A stretch of 64,000 bases of DNA from positions 39,161,437 to 39,225,436 of the forward strand of contig NC_071334.1 of NCBI RefSeq assembly GCF_027744825.2. The letters run 5' to 3'. Positions 50,572 to 63,730 of this stretch are shown here, piece after piece; the first letter of the stretch is position 1; each line of letters opens with the position of its first letter. The stretch comes from Synchiropus splendidus (lineage: Eukaryota; Chordata; Actinopteri; Syngnathiformes; Callionymidae). The position numbers and the translations under genes are program-made. The notes beneath the pieces were generated by a model. It saw only the letters and a program-made list of their open reading frames with translations, did no database searches and had not been told where the DNA came from.

Positions 50572-53500
50572 ACTTTCGAAAAACACTTCAGACAGCTTAG
50601 ATTTGATGTGCACCTACTAGAAAGACCCTTTCTGCTATAGTGGGAGGTTAAAATTTCATGTTCTGAAGCTTCCCTGAAAAGTTATGCCACAATGCACAAA
50701 AACGCTTTTCAGCCTGAGATAAGGTGGGTTTCGGAACGCCAAACATAAAAGTGTTGACAACTTTCGAAAAACACTTCCGACAGCTTAGATTTGATGTGCA
50801 CCTACTAGAAAGACCCTTTCTGCTATAGTGGGAGGTTAAAATTTCATGTTCTGAAGCTTCCCTGAAAAGTTATGGCACAATGCACAAAAACGCTTTTCAG
50901 CCTGAGATAAGGTGGGTTTCGGAACGCCAAACATAAAAGTGTTGATAACTTTCGAAAAACACTTCAGACAGCTTAGATTGGGTGTGCAACTACTAGAAAG
51001 ACCCTTTCTGCTATAGTGGGAGGTTAAAATTTCATGTTCTGAAGCTTCCCTGAAAAGTTATGGCACAATGCACAAAAACGCTTTTCAGCCTGAGATAAGG
51101 TGGGTTTCGGAACGCCAAACATAAAAGTGTTAATAACTTTCGAAAAACACTTCAGACAGCTTAGATTTGATGTGCACCTACTAGAAAGACCCTTTCTGCT
51201 ATAGTGGGAGGTTAAAATTTCATGTTCTGAAGCTTCCCTGAAAAGTTATGCCACAATGCTCAAAAACGCTTTTCAGCCTGAGATAAGGTGGGTTTCGGAA
51301 CGCCAAACATAAAAGTGTTGATAACTTTCAAAAAACACTTCAGACAGCTTAGATATGATGTGCACCTACTAGAATGGCCCTTTCTGCTATAGTGGGAGGT
51401 TAAAATTTCATGTTCTGAAGCTTCCCTGAAAAGTTATGGCACAATGCGTAAAAACGCTTTTCAGCCTGAGATAAGGTGGGTTTCGGAACGCCAAACATAA
51501 AAGTGTTAATAACTATCGAAAAACACATCAGACAGCTAAGTTTTTATGTGCAACTACTAGAAAGATCCTTTATGCTATAGTGGGAGGTTAAAATTTCATG
51601 TTCTGAAGCTTCCCTGAAAAGTTATGGCACAATGCACAAAAACGCTTTTCAGCCTGAGATAAGGTGGGTTTCGGAACGCCAAACATAAAAGTGTTAATAA
51701 CTTTCGAAAAACACTTCAGACAGCTTAGATTTGATGTGCACCTACTAGAAAGACCCTTTCTGCTATAGTGGGAGGTTAAAATTTCATGTTCTGAAGCTTC
51801 CCTGAAAAGTTATGGCACAATGCACAAAAACGCTTTTCAGCCTGAGATAAGGTGGGTTTCGGAACGCCAAACATAAAAGTGTTAATAACTTTCGAAAAAC
51901 ACTTCAGACAGCTTAGATTTGATGTGCACCTACTAGAAAGACCCTTTCTGCTATAGTGGGAGGTTAAAATTTCATGTTCTGAAGCTTCCCTGAAAAGTTA
52001 TGGCACAATGCGTAAAAACGCTTTTCAGCCTGAGATAAGGTGGGTTTCGGAACGCCAAACATAAAAGTGTTAATAACTTTCGAAAAACACTCCAGACAGC
52101 TAAGTTTTTATGTGCAACTACTAGAAAGATCCTTTATGCTATAGTGGGAGGTTAAAATTTCATGTTCTGAAGCTTCCCTGAAAAGTTATGGCACAATGCA
52201 CAAAAACGCTTTTCAGCCTGAGATAAGGTGGGTTTCGGAACGCCAAACATAAAAGTGTTAATAACTTTCGAAAAACACTTCAGACAGCTTAGATTTGATG
52301 TGCACCTACTAGAAAGACCCTTCCTGCTATAGTGGGAGGTTAAAATTTCATGTTCTGAAGCTTCCCTGAAAAGTTATGGCACAATGCACAAAAACGCTTT
52401 TCAGCCTGAGATAAGGTGGGTTTCGGAACGCCAAACATAAAAGTGTTAATAACTTTCGAAAAACACTTCAGACAGCTTAGATTTGATGTGCACCTACTAG
52501 AAAGACCCTTTCTGCTATAGTGGGAGGTTAAAATTTCATGTTCTGAAGCTTCCCTGAAAAGTTATGCCACAATGCACAAAAACGCTTTTCAGCCTGAGAT
52601 AAGGTGGGTTTCGGAACGCCAAACATAAAAGTGTTGACAACTTTCGAAAAACACTTCCGACAGCTTAGATTTGATGTGCACCTACTAGAAAGACCCTTTC
52701 TGCTATAGTGGGAGGTTAAAATTTCATGTTCTGAAGCTTCCCTGAAAAGTTATGGCACAATGCACAAAAACGCTTTTCAGCCTGAGATAAGGTGGGTTTC
52801 GGAACGCCAAACATAAAAGTGTTGATAACTTTCGAAAAACACTTCAGACAGCTTAGATTTGATGTGCACCTACTAGAAAGGCCCTTTCTGCTATAGTGGG
52901 AGGTTAAAATTTCATGTTCTGAAGCTTCCCTGAAAAGTTATGGCACAATGCGTAAAAACGCTTTTCAGCCTGAGATAAGGTGGGTTTCGGAACGCCAAAC
53001 ATAAAAGTGTTGATAACTTTCGAAAAACACTTCAGACAGCTTAGATTAGATGTGCAACTACTAGAAAGACCCTTTCTGCTATAGTGGGAGGTTAAAATTT
53101 CATGTTCTGAAGCTTCCCTGGAAAGTTATGGCACAATGCACAAAAACGCTTTTCAGCCTGAGATAAGGTGGGTTTCGGAACGCCAAACATAAAAGTGTTA
53201 ATAACTTTCGAAAAACACTTCAGACAGCTTAGATTTGATGTGCACCTACTAGAAAGACCCTTTCTGCTATAGTGGGAGGTTAAAATTTCATGTTCTGAAG
53301 CTTCCCTGAAAAGTTATGCCACAATGCTCAAAAACGCTTTTCAGCCTGAGATAAGGTGGGTTTCGGAACGCCAAACATAAAAGTGTTGATAACTTTCGAA
53401 AAACACTTCAGACAGCTTAGATTTGATGTGTACCTACTAGAAAGACCCTTTCTGCTATAGTGGGAGGTTAAAATTTCATGTTCTGAAGCTTCCCTCAAAA

Positions 53501-54707
53501 GTTATGGCACAATGCACAAAAACGCTTTTCAGCCTGAGATAAGGTGGGTTTCGGAACGCCAAAAATAGAAGTGTTGATAACTTTCGAAAAACATTTCAGA
53601 CAGCTTAGATTTGATGTGCAACTACTAGAAAGACCCTTTCTGCTATAGTGGGAGGTTAAAATTTCATGTTCTGAAGCTTCCCTGAAAAGTTATGGCACAA
53701 TGCACAAAAACGCTTTTCAGCGTGAGATAAGGTGGGTTTCGGAACGCCAAACATAAAAGTGTTAATAACTTTCGAAAAACACTTCAGACAGCTAAGATTT
53801 TATATGCCACTACTAGAAAGACCCTTTCTGCTATAGTGGGAGGTTAAAATTTCATGTTCTGAAGCTTCCCTGAAAAGTTATGGCACAATGCACAAAAACG
53901 CTTTTCAGCCTGAGATAAGGTGGGTTTCGGAACGCCAAACATAAAAGTGTTGATAACTTTCGAAAAACACTTCAGACAGCTTAGATTTGATGTGCACCTA
54001 CTAGAAAGACCCTTTCTGCTATAGTGGGAGGTTAAAACTTCATGTTCTGAAGCTTCCCTGAAAAGTTATGGCACAATGCGTAAAAACGCTTTTCAGCCTG
54101 AGATAAGGTGGGTTTCGGAACGCCAAACATAAAAGTGTTGATAACTTTCGAAAAACACTTCAGACAGCTTAGATTTAATGTGCAACTACTAGAAAGACCC
54201 TTTCTGCTATAGTGGGAGGCAATAATTTCATGTTCTGAAGCTTCCCTGAAAAGTTATGCCACAATGCACAAAAATGCTTTTCAGCCAGAGATAAGGTGGG
54301 TTTCGGAACGCCAAAAATAAAAGTGTTGATAACTTTCGAAAAACATTTCAGACAGCTTAGATTTGATGTGCAACTACTAGAAAGACCCTTTCTGCTATAG
54401 TGGGAGGTTAAAATTTCATGTTCTGAAGCTTCCCTGAAAAGTTATGGCACAATGCACAAAAACGCTGTTCAGCGTGAGATAAGGTGGGTTTCGGAACGCC
54501 AAACATAAAAGTGTTAATAACTTTCGAAAAACACTTCAGACAGCTAAGATTTTATATGCCACTACTAGAAAGACCCTTTCTGCTATAGTGGGAGGTTAAA
54601 ATTTCATGTTCTGAAGCTTCCCTGAAAAGTTATGGCACAATGCACAAAAACGCTTTTCAACCTGAGATAAGGTGGGTTTCGGAACGCCAAACATAAAAGT
54701 GTTAATA
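50572..54707 (+). repeat. 22-monomer higher-order repeat, copy 1 (contains cassette 5)
   Basis: The 4136-bp unit is ATGCCAC/GACA (50572), CTTCCG, TAGATTGGGTGTGC (50948), ATGCCAC/GCTC, TTTCAAAAAAC + TAGATATGAT + AATGGCCC (51324), AACACATCAG/CTAAGTTTTTAT (51512), a consensus-like monomer, the 12-monomer cassette at 51888-54143, then TTTAATG + GAGGCAATAAT (54144), AACATTTCAG + CGCTGTTC (54332) and ATATGCCACT + TTTTCAACC (54520). The last monomer ends AATA. Confidence 0.93.
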
Positions 54708-57700
54708 ACTTTCGAAAAACACTTCAGACAGCTTAGATTTGATGTGCACCTACTAGAAAGACCCTTTCTGCTATAGTGGGAGGTTAAAATTTCATGTTCT
54801 GAAGCTTCCCTGAAAAGTTATGCCACAATGCACAAAAACGCTTTTCAGCCTGAGATAAGGTGGGTTTCGGAACGCCAAACATAAAAGTGTTGACAACTTT
54901 CGAAAAACACTTCCGACAGCTTAGATTTGATGTGCACCTACTAGAAAGACCCTTTCTGCTATAGTGGGAGGTTAAAATTTCATGTTCTGAAGCTTCCCTG
55001 AAAAGTTATGGCACAATGCACAAAAACGCTTTTCAGCCTGAGATAAGGTGGGTTTCGGAACGCCAAACATAAAAGTGTTGATAACTTTCGAAAAACACTT
55101 CAGACAGCTTAGATTGGGTGTGCAACTACTAGAAAGACCCTTTCTGCTATAGTGGGAGGTTAAAATTTCATGTTCTGAAGCTTCCCTGAAAAGTTATGGC
55201 ACAATGCACAAAAACGCTTTTCAGCCTGAGATAAGGTGGGTTTCGGAACGCCAAACATAAAAGTGTTAATAACTTTCGAAAAACACTTCAGACAGCTTAG
55301 ATTTGATGTGCACCTACTAGAAAGACCCTTTCTGCTATAGTGGGAGGTTAAAATTTCATGTTCTGAAGCTTCCCTGAAAAGTTATGCCACAATGCTCAAA
55401 AACGCTTTTCAGCCTGAGATAAGGTGGGTTTCGGAACGCCAAACATAAAAGTGTTGATAACTTTCAAAAAACACTTCAGACAGCTTAGATATGATGTGCA
55501 CCTACTAGAATGGCCCTTTCTGCTATAGTGGGAGGTTAAAATTTCATGTTCTGAAGCTTCCCTGAAAAGTTATGGCACAATGCGTAAAAACGCTTTTCAG
55601 CCTGAGATAAGGTGGGTTTCGGAACGCCAAACATAAAAGTGTTAATAACTATCGAAAAACACATCAGACAGCTAAGTTTTTATGTGCAACTACTAGAAAG
55701 ATCCTTTATGCTATAGTGGGAGGTTAAAATTTCATGTTCTGAAGCTTCCCTGAAAAGTTATGGCACAATGCACAAAAACGCTTTTCAGCCTGAGATAAGG
55801 TGGGTTTCGGAACGCCAAACATAAAAGTGTTAATAACTTTCGAAAAACACTTCAGACAGCTTAGATTTGATGTGCACCTACTAGAAAGACCCTTTCTGCT
55901 ATAGTGGGAGGTTAAAATTTCATGTTCTGAAGCTTCCCTGAAAAGTTATGGCACAATGCACAAAAACGCTTTTCAGCCTGAGATAAGGTGGGTTTCGGAA
56001 CGCCAAACATAAAAGTGTTAATAACTTTCGAAAAACACTTCAGACAGCTTAGATTTGATGTGCACCTACTAGAAAGACCCTTTCTGCTATAGTGGGAGGT
56101 TAAAATTTCATGTTCTGAAGCTTCCCTGAAAAGTTATGGCACAATGCGTAAAAACGCTTTTCAGCCTGAGATAAGGTGGGTTTCGGAACGCCAAACATAA
56201 AAGTGTTAATAACTTTCGAAAAACACTCCAGACAGCTAAGTTTTTATGTGCAACTACTAGAAAGATCCTTTATGCTATAGTGGGAGGTTAAAATTTCATG
56301 TTCTGAAGCTTCCCTGAAAAGTTATGGCACAATGCACAAAAACGCTTTTCAGCCTGAGATAAGGTGGGTTTCGGAACGCCAAACATAAAAGTGTTAATAA
56401 CTTTCGAAAAACACTTCAGACAGCTTAGATTTGATGTGCACCTACTAGAAAGACCCTTCCTGCTATAGTGGGAGGTTAAAATTTCATGTTCTGAAGCTTC
56501 CCTGAAAAGTTATGGCACAATGCACAAAAACGCTTTTCAGCCTGAGATAAGGTGGGTTTCGGAACGCCAAACATAAAAGTGTTAATAACTTTCGAAAAAC
56601 ACTTCAGACAGCTTAGATTTGATGTGCACCTACTAGAAAGACCCTTTCTGCTATAGTGGGAGGTTAAAATTTCATGTTCTGAAGCTTCCCTGAAAAGTTA
56701 TGCCACAATGCACAAAAACGCTTTTCAGCCTGAGATAAGGTGGGTTTCGGAACGCCAAACATAAAAGTGTTGACAACTTTCGAAAAACACTTCCGACAGC
56801 TTAGATTTGATGTGCACCTACTAGAAAGACCCTTTCTGCTATAGTGGGAGGTTAAAATTTCATGTTCTGAAGCTTCCCTGAAAAGTTATGGCACAATGCA
56901 CAAAAACGCTTTTCAGCCTGAGATAAGGTGGGTTTCGGAACGCCAAACATAAAAGTGTTGATAACTTTCGAAAAACACTTCAGACAGCTTAGATTTGATG
57001 TGCACCTACTAGAAAGGCCCTTTCTGCTATAGTGGGAGGTTAAAATTTCATGTTCTGAAGCTTCCCTGAAAAGTTATGGCACAATGCGTAAAAACGCTTT
57101 TCAGCCTGAGATAAGGTGGGTTTCGGAACGCCAAACATAAAAGTGTTGATAACTTTCGAAAAACACTTCAGACAGCTTAGATTAGATGTGCAACTACTAG
57201 AAAGACCCTTTCTGCTATAGTGGGAGGTTAAAATTTCATGTTCTGAAGCTTCCCTGGAAAGTTATGGCACAATGCACAAAAACGCTTTTCAGCCTGAGAT
57301 AAGGTGGGTTTCGGAACGCCAAACATAAAAGTGTTAATAACTTTCGAAAAACACTTCAGACAGCTTAGATTTGATGTGCACCTACTAGAAAGACCCTTTC
57401 TGCTATAGTGGGAGGTTAAAATTTCATGTTCTGAAGCTTCCCTGAAAAGTTATGCCACAATGCTCAAAAACGCTTTTCAGCCTGAGATAAGGTGGGTTTC
57501 GGAACGCCAAACATAAAAGTGTTGATAACTTTCGAAAAACACTTCAGACAGCTTAGATTTGATGTGTACCTACTAGAAAGACCCTTTCTGCTATAGTGGG
57601 AGGTTAAAATTTCATGTTCTGAAGCTTCCCTCAAAAGTTATGGCACAATGCACAAAAACGCTTTTCAGCCTGAGATAAGGTGGGTTTCGGAACGCCAAAA

Positions 57701-58843
57701 ATAGAAGTGTTGATAACTTTCGAAAAACATTTCAGACAGCTTAGATTTGATGTGCAACTACTAGAAAGACCCTTTCTGCTATAGTGGGAGGTTAAAATTT
57801 CATGTTCTGAAGCTTCCCTGAAAAGTTATGGCACAATGCACAAAAACGCTTTTCAGCGTGAGATAAGGTGGGTTTCGGAACGCCAAACATAAAAGTGTTA
57901 ATAACTTTCGAAAAACACTTCAGACAGCTAAGATTTTATATGCCACTACTAGAAAGACCCTTTCTGCTATAGTGGGAGGTTAAAATTTCATGTTCTGAAG
58001 CTTCCCTGAAAAGTTATGGCACAATGCACAAAAACGCTTTTCAGCCTGAGATAAGGTGGGTTTCGGAACGCCAAACATAAAAGTGTTGATAACTTTCGAA
58101 AAACACTTCAGACAGCTTAGATTTGATGTGCACCTACTAGAAAGACCCTTTCTGCTATAGTGGGAGGTTAAAACTTCATGTTCTGAAGCTTCCCTGAAAA
58201 GTTATGGCACAATGCGTAAAAACGCTTTTCAGCCTGAGATAAGGTGGGTTTCGGAACGCCAAACATAAAAGTGTTGATAACTTTCGAAAAACACTTCAGA
58301 CAGCTTAGATTTAATGTGCAACTACTAGAAAGACCCTTTCTGCTATAGTGGGAGGCAATAATTTCATGTTCTGAAGCTTCCCTGAAAAGTTATGCCACAA
58401 TGCACAAAAATGCTTTTCAGCCAGAGATAAGGTGGGTTTCGGAACGCCAAAAATAAAAGTGTTGATAACTTTCGAAAAACATTTCAGACAGCTTAGATTT
58501 GATGTGCAACTACTAGAAAGACCCTTTCTGCTATAGTGGGAGGTTAAAATTTCATGTTCTGAAGCTTCCCTGAAAAGTTATGGCACAATGCACAAAAACG
58601 CTGTTCAGCGTGAGATAAGGTGGGTTTCGGAACGCCAAACATAAAAGTGTTAATAACTTTCGAAAAACACTTCAGACAGCTAAGATTTTATATGCCACTA
58701 CTAGAAAGACCCTTTCTGCTATAGTGGGAGGTTAAAATTTCATGTTCTGAAGCTTCCCTGAAAAGTTATGGCACAATGCACAAAAACGCTTTTCAACCTG
58801 AGATAAGGTGGGTTTCGGAACGCCAAACATAAAAGTGTTGATA
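54708..58843 (+). repeat. 22-monomer higher-order repeat, copy 2 (contains cassette 6)
   Basis: Repeats 50572-54707 at exactly 22 x 188 bp, with the cassette at 56024-58279. All rare markers match and I see no internal difference by eye. The only change is in the last monomer, which ends GATA here and AATA in copy 1. Since the older-looking copy at 45497 also ends GATA before CTTTGATTTGAT, copy 1 carries the duplication junction, between about 54657 and 54704. Confidence 0.93.
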
Positions 58844-59594
58844 ACTTTCGAAAAACACTTCAGACAGCTTTGATTTGATGTGCAACTACTAGAAAGGCCC
58901 TTTCTGCTATAGTGGGAGGTTAAAATTTCATGTTCTGAAGCTTCCCTGAAAAGTTATGGCACAATGCACAAAAACGCTTTTCAGCCTGAGATAAGGTGGG
59001 TTTCGGAACGCCAAACATAAAAGTGTTAATAACTTTCGAAAAACACTTCAGACAGCTTAGATTTATGTGCAACTACTAGAAAGACCCTTTCTGCTATAGT
59101 GGGAGGTTAAAATGTCATGTTCTGAAGCTTCCCTGAAAAGTTATGCCACAATGCTCAAAAACGCTTTTCAGCCTGAGATAAGGTGGGTTTCGGAACGCCA
59201 AACATAAAAGTGTTGATAACTTTCGAAAAACACTTCAGACAGCTTAGATTTGATGTGCACCTACTAGAAAGACCCTTCCTGCTATAGTGGGAGGTTAAAA
59301 TTTCATGTTCTGAAGCTTCCCTGAAAAGTTATGGCACAATGCACAAAAAGGCTTTTCAGCGTGAGATAAGGTGGGTTTCGGAACGCCAAACATAAAAGTG
59401 TTGATAACTTTCGAAAAACACTTCAGACAGCTTAGATTTGATGTGCACCTACTAGAAAGGCCCTTTCTGCTATAGTGGGAGGTTAAAATTTCATGTTCTG
59501 AAGCTTCCCTGAAAAGTTATGGCACAATGCACAAAAACGCTTTTCAGCCAGAGATAAGGTGGGTTTCGGAACGCCAAACATAAAAGTGTTAATA
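58656..59594 (+). repeat. second copy of the 5-monomer block with the 187-bp monomer
   Basis: Matches 45497-46435 in order and in rare marks (TTTTCAACC, CTTTGATTTGAT, 1-bp deletion, AAAATGTCATG, AAAAAGG + CAGCGTGAG). It overlaps the last monomer of the 22-mer, so the 22-mer and this block descend from one longer ancestral segment. Confidence 0.87.
59032..59218 (+). repeat. 187-bp monomer 3 (same 1-bp deletion)
   Basis: Carries the same deletion, AAAATGTCATG mark and flanking monomers as 45873-46059, 13159 bp away. Shared context shows descent by block duplication rather than repeated loss of the same base. Confidence 0.93.
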
Positions 59595-59970
59595 ACTTTC
59601 GAAAAACACTTCAGACAGCTTAGATTTGATGTGCACCTACTAGAAAGACCCTTTCTGCTATAGTGGGAGGTTAAAATTTCATGTTCTGAAGCTTCCCTGA
59701 AAAGTTATGCCACAATGCACAAAAACGCTTTTCAGCCTGAGATAAGGTGGGTTTCGGAACGCCAAACATAAAAGTGTTGACAACTTTCGAAAAACACTTC
59801 CGACAGCTTAGATTTGATGTGCACCTACTAGAAAGACCCTTTCTGCTATAGTGGGAGGTTAAAATTTCATGTTCTGAAGCTTCCCTGAAAAGTTATGGCA
59901 CAATGCACAAAAACGCTTTTCAGCCTGAGATAAGGTGGGTTTCGGAACGCCAAACATAAAAGTGTTGATA

Positions 59971-62038
59971 ACTTTCGAAAAAAACTTCAGACAGCTTAGA
60001 TTTGATGTGCACCTACTAGAAAGGCCCTTTCTGCTATAGTGGGAGGTTAAAATTTCATGTTCTGAAGCTTCCCTGAAAAGTTATGGCACAATGCGTAAAA
60101 ACGCTTTTCAGCCTGAGATAAGGTGGGTTTCGGAACGCCAAACATAAAAGTGTTGATAACTTTCGAAAAACACTTCAGACAGCTTAGATTAGATGTGCAA
60201 CTACTAGAAAGACCCTTTCTGCTATAGTGGGAGGTTAAAATTTCATGTTCTGAAGCTTCCCTGGAAAGTTATGGCACAATGCACAAAAACGCTTTTCAGC
60301 CTGAGATAAGGTGGGTTTCGGAACGCCAAACATAAAAGTGTTAATAACTTTCGAAAAACACTTCAGACAGCTTAGATTTGATGTGCAACTACTAGAAAGA
60401 CCCTTTCTGCTATAGTGGGAGGTTAAAATTTCATGTTCTGAAGCTTCCCTGAAAAGTTATGCCACAATGCTCAAAAACGCTTTTCAGCCTGAGATAAGGT
60501 GGGTTTCGGAACGCCAAACATAAAAGTGTTGATAACTTTCGAAAAACACTTCAGACAGCTTAGATTTGATGTGCACCTACTAGAAAGGCCCTTTCTGCTA
60601 TAGTGGGAGGTTAAAATTTCATGTTCTGAAGCTTCCCTGAAAAGTTATGGCACAATGCGTAAAAACGCTTTTCAGCCTGAGATAAGGTGGGTTTCGGAAC
60701 GCCAAACATAAAAGTGTTAATAACTTTCGAAAAACACTTCAGACAGCTTAGATTTGATGTGCACCTACTAGAAAGACCCTTTCTGCTATAGTGGGAGGTT
60801 AAAATTTCATGTTCTGAAGCTTCCCTGAAAAGTTATGCCACAATGCACAAAAACGCTTTTCAGCCTGAGATAAGGTGGGTTTCGGAACGCCAAACATAAA
60901 AGTGTTAATGACTATCGAAAAACACTTCAGACAGCTAAGATTTTATGTGCAACTACTAGAAAGACCCTTTATGCTATAGTGGGAGGTTAAAATTTCATGT
61001 TCTGAAGCTTCCCTGAAAAGTTATGGCACAATGCACAAAAACGCATTTCAGCCTGAGATAAGGTGGGTTTCGGAACGCCAAACATAAAAGTGTTAATAAC
61101 TTTCGAAAAACACTTCAGACAGCTTAGATTTGATGTGCACCTACTAGAAAGACCCTTCCTGCTATAGTGGGAGGTTAAAATTTCATGTTCTGAAGCTTCC
61201 CTGAAAAGTTATGGCACAATGCACAAAAACGCTTTTCAGCCTGAGATAAGGTGGGTTTCGGAACGCCAAACATAAAAGTGTTAATAACTTTCGAAAAACA
61301 CTTCAGACAGCTTAGATTTGATGTGCACCTACTAGAAATACCCTTTCTGCTATAGTGGGAGGTTAAAATTTCATGTTCTGAAGCTTCCCTGGAAAGTTAT
61401 GGCACAATGCACAAAAACGCTTTTCAGCCTGAGATAAGGTGGGTTTCGGAACGCCAAACATAAAAGTGTTAATAACTTTCGAAAAACACTTCAGACAGCT
61501 TAGATTTGATGTGCAACTACTAGAAAGACCCTTTCTGCTATAGTGGGAGGTTAAAATTTCATGTTCTGAAGCTTCCCTGAAAAGTTATGGCACAATGCTC
61601 AAAAACGCTTTTCAGCCTGAGATAAGGTGGGTTTCGGAACGCCAAACATAAAAGTGTTGATAACTTTCGAAAAACACTTCAGACAGCTTAGATTTGATGT
61701 GCACCTACTAGAAAGACCCTTTCTGCTATAGTGGGAGGTTAAAATTTCATGTTCTGAAGCTTCCCTGAAAAGTTATGGCACAATGCGTAAAAACGCTTTT
61801 CAGCCTGAGATAAGGTGGGTTTCGGAACGCCAAACATAAAAGTGTTAATAACTATCGAAAAACACTCCAGACAGCTAAGTTTTTATGTGCAACTACTAGA
61901 AAGATCCTTTATGCTATAGTGGGAGGTTAAAATTTCATGTTCTGAAGCTTCCCTGAAAAGTTATGGCACAATGCACAAAAACGCTTTTCAGCCTGAGATA
62001 AGGTGGGTTTCGGAACGCCAAACATAAAAGTGTTGATA
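59971..62038 (+). repeat. 11-monomer repeat at the right end, copy 1
   Basis: Begins with an AGGCCC/GCGT monomer carrying CGAAAAAAACT, then TTAGATTAGAT/CTGGAAAG, GCAACT/GCTC, AGGCCC/GCGT, ATGCCAC/AATG, CTAAGATTTTAT (with CGCATTTC near 61042), CCCTTCC, CTGGAAAG (with GAAATACCC near 61335), GCAACT/GCTC, GCGT, CACTCC. The last monomer (61851) ends GATA, not the AATA usual for its type, marking the junction with copy 2. Confidence 0.85.
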
Positions 62039-63730
62039 ACTTTCGAAAAAAACTTCAGACAGCTTAGATTTGATGTGCACCTACTAGAAAGGCCCTTTCT
62101 GCTATAGTGGGAGGTTAAAATTTCATGTTCTGAAGCTTCCCTGAAAAGTTATGGCACAATGCGTAAAAACGCTTTTCAGCCTGAGATAAGGTGGGTTTCG
62201 GAAGGCCAAACATAAAAGTGTTGATAACTTTCGAAAAACACTTCAGACAGCTTAGATTAGATGTGCAACTACTAGAAAGACCCTTTCTGCTATAGTGGGA
62301 GGTTAAAATTTCATGTTCTGAAGCTTCCCTGGAAAGTTATGGCACAATGCACAAAAACGCTTTTCAGCCTGAGATAAGGTGGGTTTCGGAACGCCAAACA
62401 TAAAAGTGTTAATAACTTTCGAAAAACACTTCAGACAGCTTAGATTTGATGTGCACCTACTAGAAAGACCCTTTCTGCTATAGTGGGAGGTTAAAATTTC
62501 ATGTTCTGAAGCTTCCCTGAAAAGTTATGCCACAATGCACAAAAACGCTTTTCAGCCTGAGATAAGGTGGGTTTCGGAACGCCAAACATAAAAGTGTTAA
62601 TGACTATCGAAAAACACTTCAGACAGCTAAGATTTTATGTGCAACTACTAGAAAGACCCTTTATGCTATAGTGGGAGGTTAAAATTTCATGTTCTGAAGC
62701 TTCCCTGAAAAGTTATGGCACAATGCACAAAAACGCTTTTCAGCCTGAGATAAGGTGGGTTTCGGAACGCCAAACATAAAAGTGTTAATAACTTTCGAAA
62801 AACACTTCAGACAGCTTAGATTTGATGTGCACCTACTAGAAAGACCCTTCCTGCTATAGTGGGAGGTTAAAATTTCATGTTCTGAAGCTTCCCTGAAAAG
62901 TTATGGCACAATGCACAAAAACGCTTTTCAGCCTGAGATAAGGTGGGTTTCGGAACGCCATTCATAAAAGTGTTAATAACTTTCGAAAAACACTTCAGAC
63001 AGCTTAGATTTGATGTGCACCTACTAGAAAGACCCTTTCTGCTATAGTGGGAGGTTAAAATTTCATGTTCTGAAGCTTCCCTGGAAAGTTATGGCACAAT
63101 GCACAAAAACGCTTTTCAGCCTGAGATAAGGTGGGTTTCGGAACGCCAAACATAAAAGTGTTAATAACTTTCGAAAAACACTTCAGACAGCTTAGATTTG
63201 ATGTGCAACTACTAGAAAGACCCTTTCTGCTATAGTGGGAGGTTAAAATTTCATGTTCTGAAGCTTCCCTGAAAAGTTATGCCACAATGCTCAAAAACGC
63301 TTTTCAGCCTGAGATAAGGTGGGTTTCGGAACGCCAAACATAAAAGTGTTGATAACTTTCGAAAAACACTTCAGACAGCTTAGATTTGATGTGCACCTAC
63401 TAGAAAGACCCTTTCTGCTATAGTGGGAGGTTAAAATTTCATGTTCTGAAGCTTCCCTGAAAAGTTATGGCACAATGCGTAAAAACGCTTTTCAGCCTGA
63501 GATAAGGTGGGTTTCGGAACGCCAAACATAAAAGTGTTAATAACTATCGAAAAACACTCCAGACAGCTAAGTTTTTATGTGCAACTACTAGAAAGATCCT
63601 TTATGCTATAGTGGGAGGTTAAAATTTCATGTTCTGAAGCTTCCCTGAAAAGTTATGGCACAATGCGTAAAAACGCTTTTCAGCCTGAGATAAGGTGGGT
63701 TTCGGAACGCCAAACATAAAAGTGTTGATA
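62039..63730 (+). repeat. right-end repeat, copy 2, shortened to 9 monomers
   Basis: Starts with the same CGAAAAAAACT mark and follows copy 1, but lacks the two monomers that correspond to 60347-60722. Later partners sit 9 rather than 11 monomers apart. Private changes: GGAAGGCC near 62202 and CGCCATTCATAA near 62957. The last monomer (63543) is chimeric and the next (63731) begins the TTAGATTAGAT/CTGGAAAG series a third time. Confidence 0.84.
63543..63730 (+). repeat. chimeric monomer at the right-end junction
   Basis: The left side is CTATCG + CACTCC + CTAAGTTTTTAT + GATCCTTTATG (type of 61851); the right side is GCGT + GATA (type of 62039). The join lies between offsets 62 and 124. Confidence 0.82.
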
